A DNA stretch of 64,000 nucleotides from Burkholderiales bacterium (lineage in GTDB: Bacteria > Pseudomonadota > Gammaproteobacteria > Burkholderiales > Burkholderiaceae_C), in assembly GCA_016223165.1 (NCBI GenBank), contig JACRPO010000012.1, forward strand, positions 1 to 64,000, written 5' to 3'. A model generated the notes under the pieces. That model made no database searches and had not been told where the DNA came from. It saw only the letters and a list, made by a program, of their open reading frames with translations. Shown one piece after another: positions 25,971 through 33,969 of this stretch. The stretch's first letter is position 1; every line of letters begins with the position of its first letter. Both the position numbers and the translations under genes were made by a program.

Positions 25971-28900
25971 TCACTGCACCGTCAGCGAATAGGCCACCGT
26001 CTTCGTCACGGCCCCCGCGGTGGCTGTGACCGACACCGCGTAGGTGCCGGCGGGCGTGGCATTGGCGCTGCCACCGCCGCCGCCCCCGCCGCCGCCCCCG
26101 CCGCCACCACCCTCTCCACCCCCGCCCTCTCCACCCCCGCCGCCGCCGCAGCCACCAACCCAGCCGAAGGCCAGCAGGCCGGCCAGCAGCAGCGTGAGCC
26201 ATCGTGATGGCCGACGGCGCCGTTGAGCCGCGGCCGACAGCCCCAGGCCGCCGAGGCCGATGAACGCCAGGCTGGCGCCGGCGTAGGCAGCCGGCGCGGC
26301 CACAGACGATGTCGCCACCCCGGTGCTGAGCGTGAGCACCGTGCTGCCACTGCCATACACCGGCACGACCGACGCCGGCGCGAAGCTGCAACGTGCGTTG
26401 GCCGGCAGTTGGGTGCAGCTGAAGCTGACCGGCTCGTTGAAGCTCGAGGCCGCGGTCACCGTCATCGTGGTCTGAACCGACTGCCCGGAGGCCACGCTGC
26501 CACTGCCGGGCGCGAGCGCGATCGCGAAGTCCAGGGGTGGCGGTGGCGGCGAATCTGCAGCGAGCGCCGACGCCACCCGCACCAGCACCGCCGCCCCGCC
26601 CGGCTCGGCGCTGACGACGGCGTCCATCATGCCGTCCCGGTTCAGGTCTGCGGCCACCAGCGCCCGGGCCCGGCTGCCGATGGTCAAGGCATTGACGCCG
26701 GCAATCATCGTGTCGCCCTTGCCGACCAGCACCGCGGTATAGACGCCACCGGCCACCATCACATCCGGGTTGCCGTCGTAGGTGAAATCGGCGATGGCCA
26801 GTGCGGTGATGCCGGGGCCGCCGCCAACCATCGGCAGGCTGGTCGCGGCGTCGAAGCTGCCGTCGCCGCGGCCGGCGAAGATGTACACCGTGTCGTTGAG
26901 ACCGGCGTCCCTGCCGGCCACGACCAGATCGGGCTTGCCGTCCTTGTTCATGTCGCCGATGGCGGCGGCGCCGTAGCTCATGCCGGTCGGCGGCGTCAGC
27001 AGCAGCGGCGCCGTGAAGCTGCCGTCGGCATTGCCGCGGTACACGCGGGCACCGCGCAGGACATCGGGGCTGACATAGAACGAACCCACGCCGGTGACGA
27101 CCAGGTCGGCGCGGCCGTCCCCATTCAGGTCCCCGACCGCGACGGCACCTAGGTTGACCGCACTGTCGACCTGCACCGCAGGCATGAGCGTGCCGTCGGA
27201 ATTGGCGATGTAGACGAAGGCGCCGCCCGTGCTGGCGCTCTGCGCCCCCATCGTGATCAGCACATCGGCGCGGCCGTCGCCGTTGAAGTCGGCCAGCGCG
27301 AGATTGACAATCTTGCCGCCGACGCTGGGCAGCGCATGGCTGCGCGCCGCCGCGAAGCCCGCACTGCCCTGGCCCTTGAACACGACCAGGCTGTTGCTGT
27401 TGCCGGCGGCAACCAGGTCGGCTTTGCCGTCTCCGTCGATATCGCCCGCGGCCAACTGCGTGGCGAGAAAGCCCAGGTCGGCGACGACGCTCGGCGCGCC
27501 GAACTCGGCAGCGCTGGAGCCGGCATGCAGGGCGAGCAAACGCGAGAAGCCCGACAGCTCAATCATGTCGGGGTAGCCGTCGCCATTGAAATCGGCCACC
27601 GTGAATGCCACGACGCCGGGGACGGCCTGCGCCGCGGCAAAGCTGCCGTCGCCGCGGCCCATCAGGAACTGCATCGTGGTGTTGCTGTCGTTGTTCGGGC
27701 CGTAGACCCGCAGGCCGGCCAGGCCGACGACGATGTCGGCGTGGCCGTCGCCGTCGATGTCCGTGACGTTGAGGTACTCCGCCCCGTTCACCGTGGCATA
27801 GCTCGCGCCTTCGGTGAAGCTGCCGTCGCCGCGGCCGATGAAGATCGTGATCGTCGTGGCGCCGCGCGCGGCGACATCGAGCTTGCCGTCGCCGTTGAAG
27901 TCACCCACGACCAGGTGGCCGGTCGTCACGTTCTGGCTCGTGACCAGGCGCCGCACCGGGCTGCCGAACGAGCCGTCGCCGTTGCCGGGCAGCAGAAAGC
28001 CGCCCCGGCTGAGCAGATCGACGCGGCCGTCGCCATTGAAGTCGGCCAGCACGAAGAGGCCGGCATCCATCGCCTTGACCTCGGCCGCCGCGCCGGTGAA
28101 GGCGCCGTCGCCCGTGCCGAGCAGGCTCACCACGGTCGGGGAGCCCGAGAAGTCGCCGCCGACCGCGACGATGTCGAGCTTGCCGTCGCCGTTGATGTCT
28201 TCGATGCTGACGCTGGCATAGAAGCGGCTGACGTCGGCGGGGTAGCCCGGATAGACCCGCGCGGGATCGAAACTGCCGTCGGCGCGGCTGAGGAAGACAC
28301 CGATGCCGCTGACGCCGTTCACCGTGATGTAGGGCGTCACGAGGTCGGCGATGCCGTCGCCATTGAAGTCCGCCGCAGCCACCGTCAGCGCCGCGTCCGC
28401 GCTGACCAGCGCCGTCTGGCTCAGCACGACGCCCAGGCTGTTGATGCGCCACAGGCTCAGCTCGCCGGCATCGCTGGCCGTAACCGACAGCAGGTCGCCG
28501 CCGCTGCTGCGCCCGAGGTAGACCAGCGGCGCCGAGTGCACGCCGATCAGCCGATCGCTGCAGCCCTTGGCGAAGGTGCCGGCGGTCGTCGTCAAGCCGG
28601 CGAGCCGATGCAGGTAGGCGCCGGCGCCGGGCAAGGTGGCGGTGATGGTGGTGGCCACGTTGGCGGCGTTGGTGACGCCGTACTGGGTCAGGCTGCAGTC
28701 GTTCTCGCGCAGCAGCAGCGCGCCGGTCGAGGGGCTCGCGGGATCGGGAGCGCCGCCGACAACGGCCACCTGGTTGCCGCGAAAGGCTGCCGTCGGCGTG
28801 TAGGTGCCCAGGGTGATCGGCGCGCCGGCCGCCAGCCGATGGGCGCGCGCGGCCTGCGCAGAGCCGCCCGGCTGGAGGTACTCGGTCGCGAAGACGGAGG

Positions 28901-29036
28901 CCTCGACGTAATCATAGGGATACTCTTTTCTGCTGCAGGCCGCGAGCAGCACCACGCACAAGCCGAGCAGCAAGCAGCGGCTCCAGTCGAAGGGCGATGT
29001 GTTTCTCGGCACAGCGGCCGATCTCGTGGCTTGCAT
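25971..29036 (-). CDS. Large FG-GAP/VCBS-repeat lipoprotein with Ig-like and Gly-rich C-terminus
   Basis: 1021-residue surface or periplasmic protein. The signal peptide ends in a lipobox (LLLGLCVVLLAACS). About 700 residues follow with at least a dozen FG-GAP blades containing the Ca-binding-like motif DFNGDGxxDLV or DINGDGKLDIV, expected to form beta-propellers. An Ig-like domain comes next (SFNEPVSFSCTQLPANARC), then two hydrophobic stretches flanking an Arg cluster (QRRRRPSR), a Cys-Gly-rich low-complexity run and a final PAGTYAVSVTATAG beta unit. ATG at 29036. A role in adhesion or ligand binding is guesswork. It lies antisense inside the split urease locus. Confidence 0.82.
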   Translation of the reverse strand: MQATRSAAVPRNTSPFDWSRCLLLGLCVVLLAACSRKEYPYDYVEASVFATEYLQPGGSAQAARAHRLAAGAPITLGTYTPTAAFRGNQVAVVGGAPDPASPSTGALLLRENDCSLTQYGVTNAANVATTITATLPGAGAYLHRLAGLTTTAGTFAKGCSDRLIGVHSAPLVYLGRSSGGDLLSVTASDAGELSLWRINSLGVVLSQTALVSADAALTVAAADFNGDGIADLVTPYITVNGVSGIGVFLSRADGSFDPARVYPGYPADVSRFYASVSIEDINGDGKLDIVAVGGDFSGSPTVVSLLGTGDGAFTGAAAEVKAMDAGLFVLADFNGDGRVDLLSRGGFLLPGNGDGSFGSPVRRLVTSQNVTTGHLVVGDFNGDGKLDVAARGATTITIFIGRGDGSFTEGASYATVNGAEYLNVTDIDGDGHADIVVGLAGLRVYGPNNDSNTTMQFLMGRGDGSFAAAQAVPGVVAFTVADFNGDGYPDMIELSGFSRLLALHAGSSAAEFGAPSVVADLGFLATQLAAGDIDGDGKADLVAAGNSNSLVVFKGQGSAGFAAARSHALPSVGGKIVNLALADFNGDGRADVLITMGAQSASTGGAFVYIANSDGTLMPAVQVDSAVNLGAVAVGDLNGDGRADLVVTGVGSFYVSPDVLRGARVYRGNADGSFTAPLLLTPPTGMSYGAAAIGDMNKDGKPDLVVAGRDAGLNDTVYIFAGRGDGSFDAATSLPMVGGGPGITALAIADFTYDGNPDVMVAGGVYTAVLVGKGDTMIAGVNALTIGSRARALVAADLNRDGMMDAVVSAEPGGAAVLVRVASALAADSPPPPPLDFAIALAPGSGSVASGQSVQTTMTVTAASSFNEPVSFSCTQLPANARCSFAPASVVPVYGSGSTVLTLSTGVATSSVAAPAAYAGASLAFIGLGGLGLSAAAQRRRRPSRWLTLLLAGLLAFGWVGGCGGGGGGEGGGGEGGGGGGGGGGGGGGSANATPAGTYAVSVTATAGAVTKTVAYSLTVQ
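26071..26150. repeat. Low-complexity CCG/CCACC tract in the FG-GAP gene
   Basis: Eighty bases made of CCGCCGCCC, CCACC and CTCTCCACC units, encoding an almost pure Gly run with a few Glu on the minus strand. It may vary in length by slippage, and assembly errors are likely here. It links the second hydrophobic segment to the last beta unit. Confidence 0.8.
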
Positions 29037-29231
29037 GATGGGGTCACGGCTCCGGTGGGTGCGCGGCTGTTCCTCGCCGACCCAGCATAGGAGCGAACGC
29101 CGTGCCTCGGCGCCGCCGGTGGGTGACTTGGGGGTGACTTCGCCAGGGTCGCGGTCGCCGCCCGCGCCGTGCGCGGCGGCGATGTGCCCGCGGCCCAAGA
29201 CGGCTCGCCGGTGCGAGTGATCGCGGCGGTC

Positions 29232-29248
29232 GCGCCGATAATCGGCGC
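29232..29248. promoter_or_regulatory. 17-bp perfect palindrome abutting the ureG start
   Basis: GCGCCGAT-A-ATCGGCGC, two 8-bp arms around a single base, ending directly before the ureG ATG. The centre contains GATAAT, a plausible -10 box; if used, the message would start at or next to the ATG. It could be an operator or a promoter-overlapping repressor site. No matching palindrome was seen before ureA. Confidence 0.4.
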
Positions 29249-29896
29249 ATGAGTTCACTGCACCACATCGCCCGCCGCACCAAGCGCCTGCCGCCTTTGC
29301 GCGTGGGCGTCGGCGGCCCCGTCGGCTCGGGCAAGACGACGCTCGTCGAGATGCTGTGCAAGACGATGCGCGAGCGCTGGGACCTCGTCGTCGTCACCAA
29401 CGACATCTACACCAAGGAAGACCAGCGCCTGCTCACCGTGGCCGGCGCGTTGCCGGCCGAGCGCATCATGGGCGTGGAGACGGGCGGCTGCCCGCACACC
29501 GCCATCCGCGAAGATGCCTCCATCAACCTCGAGGCGGTCGACCAGATGCTCGGCAGGTTTCCCGATGCCGACATCGTCTTCATCGAAAGCGGCGGCGACA
29601 ACCTCGCCGCCACCTTCAGCCCCGAGCTGAGCGACCTCACGATCTATGTCATCGACGTGGCGGCTGGCGAGAAGATCCCGCGCAAGGGCGGGCCCGGCAT
29701 CACCAAGAGCGACCTCTTCGTCATCAACAAGACCGACCTCGCGCCGCATGTCGGCGCCGACCTCGAGGTGATGCGCCGCGACACCGAGCGCATGCGGCCT
29801 AACCGGCCATTCGTGATGACCAATCTCAAGACGCGCGCAGGGCTCGCTGACGTGGTGAGCTTCATCGAGCGCAAGGGTTTGCTGGTTGAGGCGTGA
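29249..29896 (+). CDS. ureG: Urease accessory GTPase UreG
   Basis: 215-residue SIMIBI-class GTPase that carries nickel to urease. It has the P-loop GPVGSGKT (23-30), the nickel-binding Cys81-Pro82-His83 motif, the ESGGDNLAATFSPELSD segment and the base-specificity NKTD. It lacks the His-rich N-terminal extension found in some UreG proteins. It heads the right urease block with ureD 7 bp downstream. It is separated from ureF by the TPR and FG-GAP genes, so it needs its own promoter. Confidence 0.97.
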   Translation: MSSLHHIARRTKRLPPLRVGVGGPVGSGKTTLVEMLCKTMRERWDLVVVTNDIYTKEDQRLLTVAGALPAERIMGVETGGCPHTAIREDASINLEAVDQMLGRFPDADIVFIESGGDNLAATFSPELSDLTIYVIDVAAGEKIPRKGGPGITKSDLFVINKTDLAPHVGADLEVMRRDTERMRPNRPFVMTNLKTRAGLADVVSFIERKGLLVEA

Positions 29897-29903
29897 CGCA
29901 CCG

Positions 29904-30827
29904 ATGCGTCGCGCAGAGACGGCCAGACTCCCTCTCCCTCTCCCGCTTGCGAGAGAGGGCAGGGGTGAGCCCGATGCCACCGCGGCCGTTCGCTGGCCAG
30001 CGCGGCTGACGCTGCAGGCCCGATGCGACGGGGGCGCGACACGCCTGCACGGCGCGCACGAAGGGCCGCTCAGGTTGCTGAAGACGCTGTACCCCGAGGG
30101 CCCCGGCATCGCCCATGCGGTGCTCGTGCACCCTCCCGGCGGCCTTGTCGGCGGCGACCGGCTCGATGTCGACCTTCAGGTGGCCGCGGGCGCGCACCTG
30201 CTCGTCACCACGCCGGCGGCTTCTCGCTTCTACCGCAGCGCCGCCGGCGAGGCGGCGCAGGTGGTGCAGGCGCATGTCGCGGCCGGCGCGCGCCTCGAGT
30301 GGCTGCCGCAGGAGACGCTGGCATACGACGGTTGCGATGCGCTCAACACCTGGCAGGTGCGTCTCGAGGGCGATGCAGCGCTGATGGCGATGGAGGTGCT
30401 GGCGCTCGGCCTCGGTGCTTCAGGCAAGCCCTTCGCGAGCGGCCGCTTCGTGCAGCAGTTTCAGATCGAAGGGTTGTGGCGCGAGCGCGGCGTCATCGCG
30501 TCGGACGATGAGGCGCTGCTCGAAGGGCCCTGCGGACTTGCGGGGCATCGTGTGCTGGGCACGCTGGTGCTCGCGGCGGGCGAGGCCTTCGCTCCCGCGG
30601 TGGCCGAGGCGGCGCTCGATGCGGCACGCAGTGAGCTCGCGGAAGTTCACGGTGCGGCCGGCAGCTTGCTCGCCGGCGCCACGCTGCTGCACGGCCGCCT
30701 GCTCGTGCTGCGCCTGCTCGCGCACGAGGTCGAACCCGCGATGCGGCTCTTGCGCCGCGTGCGCGGGCTGTGGCGGCAAGCCTGCTGGGGACTGGCCGCG
30801 AACGAGCCGCGCATCTGGGCGAGTTGA
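29904..30827 (+). CDS. ureD: Urease accessory protein UreD (UreH)
   Basis: 307-residue scaffold that binds apo-urease and UreF-UreG during nickel insertion. The conserved core begins about residue 30 (WPARLTLQARCDGG) and includes GPLRLLKTLYPEG, VLVHPPGGLVGGD and TTPAASRFYRS. The first 28 residues are not family sequence. They include LPLPLPLAREGRGE, the translation of a dispersed palindromic repeat lying in frame within the 5' end. ATG at 29904 is the only ATG upstream of the core; a later non-ATG start is possible. Confidence 0.93.
   Translation: MRRAETARLPLPLPLAREGRGEPDATAAVRWPARLTLQARCDGGATRLHGAHEGPLRLLKTLYPEGPGIAHAVLVHPPGGLVGGDRLDVDLQVAAGAHLLVTTPAASRFYRSAAGEAAQVVQAHVAAGARLEWLPQETLAYDGCDALNTWQVRLEGDAALMAMEVLALGLGASGKPFASGRFVQQFQIEGLWRERGVIASDDEALLEGPCGLAGHRVLGTLVLAAGEAFAPAVAEAALDAARSELAEVHGAAGSLLAGATLLHGRLLVLRLLAHEVEPAMRLLRRVRGLWRQACWGLAANEPRIWAS
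29936..29969. repeat. REP-like dispersed palindromic element in the 5' end of ureD
   Basis: CCCTCTCCCGCTTGCGAGAG followed by AGGGCAGGGGTGAG. This matches, with a base change in one arm, a palindromic repeat found in many proteobacterial genomes. Here it lies within the ureD reading frame, between the first ATG and the conserved domain, and is read through in frame. Confidence 0.65.
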
Positions 30828-30907
30828 TCCGGCTGCGGTGATGCAGGCGTGCGGGGCGGCGCTCGGCGCGCTTCGATCCTGCCTTGTCATATCGAGAAGA
30901 AGCCGCC

Positions 30908-32611
30908 TCAGGCAAACCGCCCCTGCAGCATCCACTGCACGTCGGCCCCGCCCCCGCCATGCTCGTGCGCAGAGGAAATTGAAGGCAGCCGCCCGCGCCA
31001 CACCCACACCAGCGAGCCATCGGCCGCGAGCGCGATGAAATAGTCGCGCGCCGCGGGTGCGCCGTCCCACCAGCCGGCCTCGATGCGCTCGGGGCCGCTC
31101 ACCAGTTGCAGCGGCTGGCCGTCGAGCAGCGGCAGAGCATGGCGCTCGGGCAGCGGCACCGGCTCGGGCAGCAGCCACACCGGTCGGTGCAGCGGCAGCG
31201 GCCGGTCTTCGATGGCGATGGGGCGCAGCAACGGCTGCTGCTTCCTGTTTTCGATCGAGCTCTGAAGCTGCAGCGGCTGCGTCCTGTTTTCTATGGAGCT
31301 CACTCGCTGCTGTGGCAGCGCCCTTCTTGCTCCCTCTCCCAGCGTGCGTACCTCTGCCGCCAGAGCCGGCACACCACGGCTGCTGCGCTCTGGCCGGTGG
31401 TCTGCCACCGGCTCCAGGCGCTGCACCTGCGCATCGCCCAAGCGCGCGCGCAGTCTTTCGAGCAGGCGCGCGAGGCCCAGCGCCTCGCTGCCGCGTGTGG
31501 GGAAGAGCTCGCCGTTGGGCGGCGCGCCGCTCGCGAGCTCGCGACAGCGCAGGCGCAGCTCGAGCGTAGGCGCGGCCAGCAGCACCCGCGCGAGGCGCTC
31601 GCGCAGAAGCAGTTGCAGGTGCGTGGCATCGAGCGCGGGCTCTGCCAGTTCGATGCGCAGTTCGGTGTCCGGCAAGGCACCACCGCGGCCCTGGTGGCGC
31701 GGCTCGTGCAACATGGCGAGCGTGAAGGCGGCGATGCGCCCGTGCCGCGCCTGCGCCCACACCACCAGCCGCGCCAGCAGCACCGCGGCGGCGGCGAGCA
31801 CCTGCTCGGTGCTGTCGGCACGCTGGTGCAACTCGAGCCGCGTCTCGAAGCGCGTGGGCAGCTCCAGCCAGCGCCGCGGGTCGGGGGCGCGCCCGAGCGC
31901 GCGGTCGAGGTCCTGCAGCAGCCCCTCGCCGAAGCGCCGCGCGAGGCCTGAGCGCGGCAGCTCGCGCAAGTCGGCGAGTGTCCTGAGGCCCATGCCTTGC
32001 AGCGCCTCCCAATGCTCTCGCGCGGGGCCGAGCAGCCACACCGGCGCCTGGTCGAGCAGGCGCGCGAGCTCGCGCAGGCTTGTGGCATGCGGGCCGAGCA
32101 CGGGGTCGAATGCAGCGGTGTCGGCAGCCGTAGCCGCAGCCTCAGCACCCCAGCGCGCCAGCGCGGCCGCCCCCAGGGCCGTCGGCGCGGCGGCGATCTG
32201 TACCCTGTGCATCAGCGGAGCGAGCGCTTCCAGCACCAGCCTTCGAAGCGCCGCCAGGCCACCGAAGAGGCGCAGGCTGGCTTGCACCTCCATCAGCACC
32301 GTGGCCTGGCCTTCCTGCAGCGTGACGGCCGGCGTGAAGGCCAGGGCGGCATGGGCCACGGAACGCAGCGCTGCGGCATCACGCGCGGCGTCGGCTTCGC
32401 CCAGCAGCAAGTCGGCCGTCAGAGACTGCGCGGTGGGGCGCTTCATGCCAGCGCGGATGCCACGGTCCGCGGCGGCCGCATTGCATCCGGTGATGCGGTG
32501 CTCGGCCACCAGGGCCACGGGCAACGTGGCAGCGGCAGACTGAGCCTGCGTCAGCGTGGCGCAGAAAGCCTCCAGCGACACCGAAGGAAGATGAAGGGCC
32601 AGCCACAGCAT
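30908..32611 (-). CDS. imuB: ImuB-like inactive Y-family DNA polymerase
   Basis: 567-residue Y-family homologue of the ImuB group, which bridges the beta clamp, ImuA and DnaE2 in SOS mutagenesis and lacks polymerase activity. It shows LWLALHLPSVSLEAF at the start, NAAAADRGIRAGM and the GMGLRTLADLRELPRSGLARRFG helix-hairpin region. The catalytic carboxylates of active Y-family enzymes are not evident. A SSIENR motif occurs twice near residue 440-460 within a short DNA repeat. It is 36 bp downstream of imuA; dnaE2 is not in the window. Confidence 0.9.
   Translation of the reverse strand: MLWLALHLPSVSLEAFCATLTQAQSAAATLPVALVAEHRITGCNAAAADRGIRAGMKRPTAQSLTADLLLGEADAARDAAALRSVAHAALAFTPAVTLQEGQATVLMEVQASLRLFGGLAALRRLVLEALAPLMHRVQIAAAPTALGAAALARWGAEAAATAADTAAFDPVLGPHATSLRELARLLDQAPVWLLGPAREHWEALQGMGLRTLADLRELPRSGLARRFGEGLLQDLDRALGRAPDPRRWLELPTRFETRLELHQRADSTEQVLAAAAVLLARLVVWAQARHGRIAAFTLAMLHEPRHQGRGGALPDTELRIELAEPALDATHLQLLLRERLARVLLAAPTLELRLRCRELASGAPPNGELFPTRGSEALGLARLLERLRARLGDAQVQRLEPVADHRPERSSRGVPALAAEVRTLGEGARRALPQQRVSSIENRTQPLQLQSSIENRKQQPLLRPIAIEDRPLPLHRPVWLLPEPVPLPERHALPLLDGQPLQLVSGPERIEAGWWDGAPAARDYFIALAADGSLVWVWRGRLPSISSAHEHGGGGADVQWMLQGRFA
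31233..31301. repeat. Two imperfect direct repeats inside imuB
   Basis: Two copies of a GGCTGC...TCCTGTTTTCKATSGAGCTC element about 42 bp apart, with unusually AT-rich cores for this window. Each encodes Ser-Ser-Ile-Glu-Asn-Arg on the minus strand. They resemble short dispersed repeats seen in Comamonadaceae-type genomes and lie in the linker before the C-terminal part of ImuB. Confidence 0.6.
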
Positions 32612-32647
32612 GGTGAGTGAGGATCGCGGCGGTGAGCACGCCAGGCT

Positions 32648-33541
32648 TCACGCCCACGACCCTTGCGGCTGGCCTTGCGACCCTTGCAGTGCACCTTGCC
32701 CCCGTGACTCGAGCGATGCACTTTCCTGAGCGATACGCACACCGGTTCGCGCCCGCAACCGGGCAGGCTGCCCCAGCACCGGCGCCAGTTCCAGCAACAA
32801 CGGCTGCGGCAGCGGCGGGCCTCGGCGCTTGAAGACGTGCACGCGCAGCCAGTCGGGCGCAGCGGCAGCCAGTTGCAGGCGCAGCGGCGCGGGGCTCGAC
32901 TGCCGCGCCGCCTCTTCGCCGCGCAGCAGGAAGGCCGGGCCTTCGTGGCCTTGCGCGGCCAGTTGCAGGCGTCGCAACGCATCGGCAGGCAGCCGCGCCG
33001 GCAGCCAGGCGAGCACGGCGCCGACATGGCCGCTCTTGAGGGCATGCTCGAGCGCCCAGAGAGACGAAAGTGACGAACGAGCCGAACTCGCCGAAAGCGA
33101 ACGTGGGCCAACACGCCCCACACGAGCATCCGCTCTGGAAGCATCAGCCCTGGTAGCATCCACTCTGGAAGCACCCGCTCTTGCCAACGACAGAGCCGCC
33201 TCCGCCTGCGAGCGCACCACCACCATCTGCTGCGCCACGAGCCCGAGCGCTTGCAGCGCCCAGGCGCTGGGCAGCGCCGGCGGGTCGAACCACATCAGGC
33301 AGCACTCGTGCTGCTCGCGCTGCAGACGCACCAGCACCGGCGCCAGCAGGCGCAGCTCGCCGACACCCGGGTGAGGAAGCAGCAGTTCGGTCAGCGCCCC
33401 TGCCGGCCAGCCGCCGCCGGGCAGAGCCTCGTCGAGCGCGGAGAAGCCGCTGGCAAAGACAGCCGCGCGCGGGCGGCCCACCTGGCTGGCTCGCCAGAGG
33501 GTGGGATGCAGCGCTTCTGCAGTTTCGACAGGGAGGGACAC
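32648..33541 (-). CDS. imuA: ImuA-like SOS mutagenesis protein (RecA/SulA-related)
   Basis: About 297 residues from GTG 33541. ImuA is a RecA-fold protein acting with ImuB in damage-induced mutagenesis. Family features: LWRASQVG, FASGFSALDEALPGGGWPAGALTELL, LMWFDPPALPSAWALQALGL and a GHVGAVLAWLP segment. The open frame continues upstream to ATG 33598, but that stretch is the LexA box and -10 element, so the start must be downstream; GTG 33541 fits. A 15-bp tandem repeat inserts Ala-Ser-Arg-Ala-Asp-type units into the fold. Operon with imuB. Confidence 0.85.
   Translation of the reverse strand: MSLPVETAEALHPTLWRASQVGRPRAAVFASGFSALDEALPGGGWPAGALTELLLPHPGVGELRLLAPVLVRLQREQHECCLMWFDPPALPSAWALQALGLVAQQMVVVRSQAEAALSLARAGASRVDATRADASRADARVGRVGPRSLSASSARSSLSSLWALEHALKSGHVGAVLAWLPARLPADALRRLQLAAQGHEGPAFLLRGEEAARQSSPAPLRLQLAAAAPDWLRVHVFKRRGPPLPQPLLLELAPVLGQPARLRARTGVRIAQESASLESRGQGALQGSQGQPQGSWA
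33126..33185. repeat. 15-bp tandem repeat in imuA (4 copies)
   Basis: Four head-to-tail 15-bp units of the form GCATCCRCTCTGGAA, the outer ones more diverged. On the minus strand they encode five-residue units such as Ala-Thr-Arg-Ala-Asp. The period of five codons preserves the frame. Confidence 0.8.
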
Positions 33542-33575
33542 GGGAGCTGCGACGGGGAGGAGGCCCGTCCTGATA

Positions 33576-33613
33576 CTGTACGAATATACAGATATCATCG
33601 GCTCCCGTGTCAA
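33576..33613 (-). promoter_or_regulatory. imuA promoter with overlapping LexA box
   Basis: A perfect LexA box, CTGT-N8-ACAG, lies at 33576-33591. On the minus strand a -35 TTGACA (33608-33613) and a -10 TATATT (33583-33588) are 19 bp apart, and the LexA box covers the -10 and start site. Transcription would begin near 33574, about 33 bases before the GTG start of imuA. LexA repression and SOS induction of imuA-imuB follow from this and from family knowledge. Confidence 0.88.
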
Positions 33614-33700
33614 CCAACTTGTCCTCAAAGCACGCATTCAAACCGTCCGTGCGCAGGCCGATCCAAAATCGACCCACTTGACGTGGAAATGAGAAGTCCC

Positions 33701-33967
33701 ATGAATGCTGTCGTGTTCGAGCACGTGCCGGTGGCCGAGCTGCCGGAGAAGTGGCGTGAGAAGCTCGCCCAGGCCAGCGATGCCTTGGTGACAGTGCGCA
33801 TCGAGGCTGAAGAAGCACAAACCGATGTACCGGCCGAAGCGTTCGTTACTGACGATCCGGCCTTCGGCATCTGGCGCGACCGCGAGGACATGGCCGACGT
33901 CTCTGCCTATGTGCGCAAGCTGCGGCAGCCGCGCTACAACCGCGACGGCTCTCGCAACGAGCCTTGA
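33701..33967 (+). CDS. Antitoxin of a PIN-domain toxin-antitoxin pair
   Basis: 88 residues (92 if ATG 33689 is used). The N-terminal half is a short regulatory fold (VFEHVPVAELPEKWREKLAQA) and the C-terminal half is the toxin-binding tail (DDPAFGIWRDREDMADVSAYVRKLR). This acidic W/R tail pattern is typical of antitoxins next to PIN toxins. It ends 2 bases before the toxin ATG. It is divergent from the SOS operon imuA-imuB, 160 bp away. Confidence 0.8.
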   Translation: MNAVVFEHVPVAELPEKWREKLAQASDALVTVRIEAEEAQTDVPAEAFVTDDPAFGIWRDREDMADVSAYVRKLRQPRYNRDGSRNEP

Positions 33968-33969
33968 CG

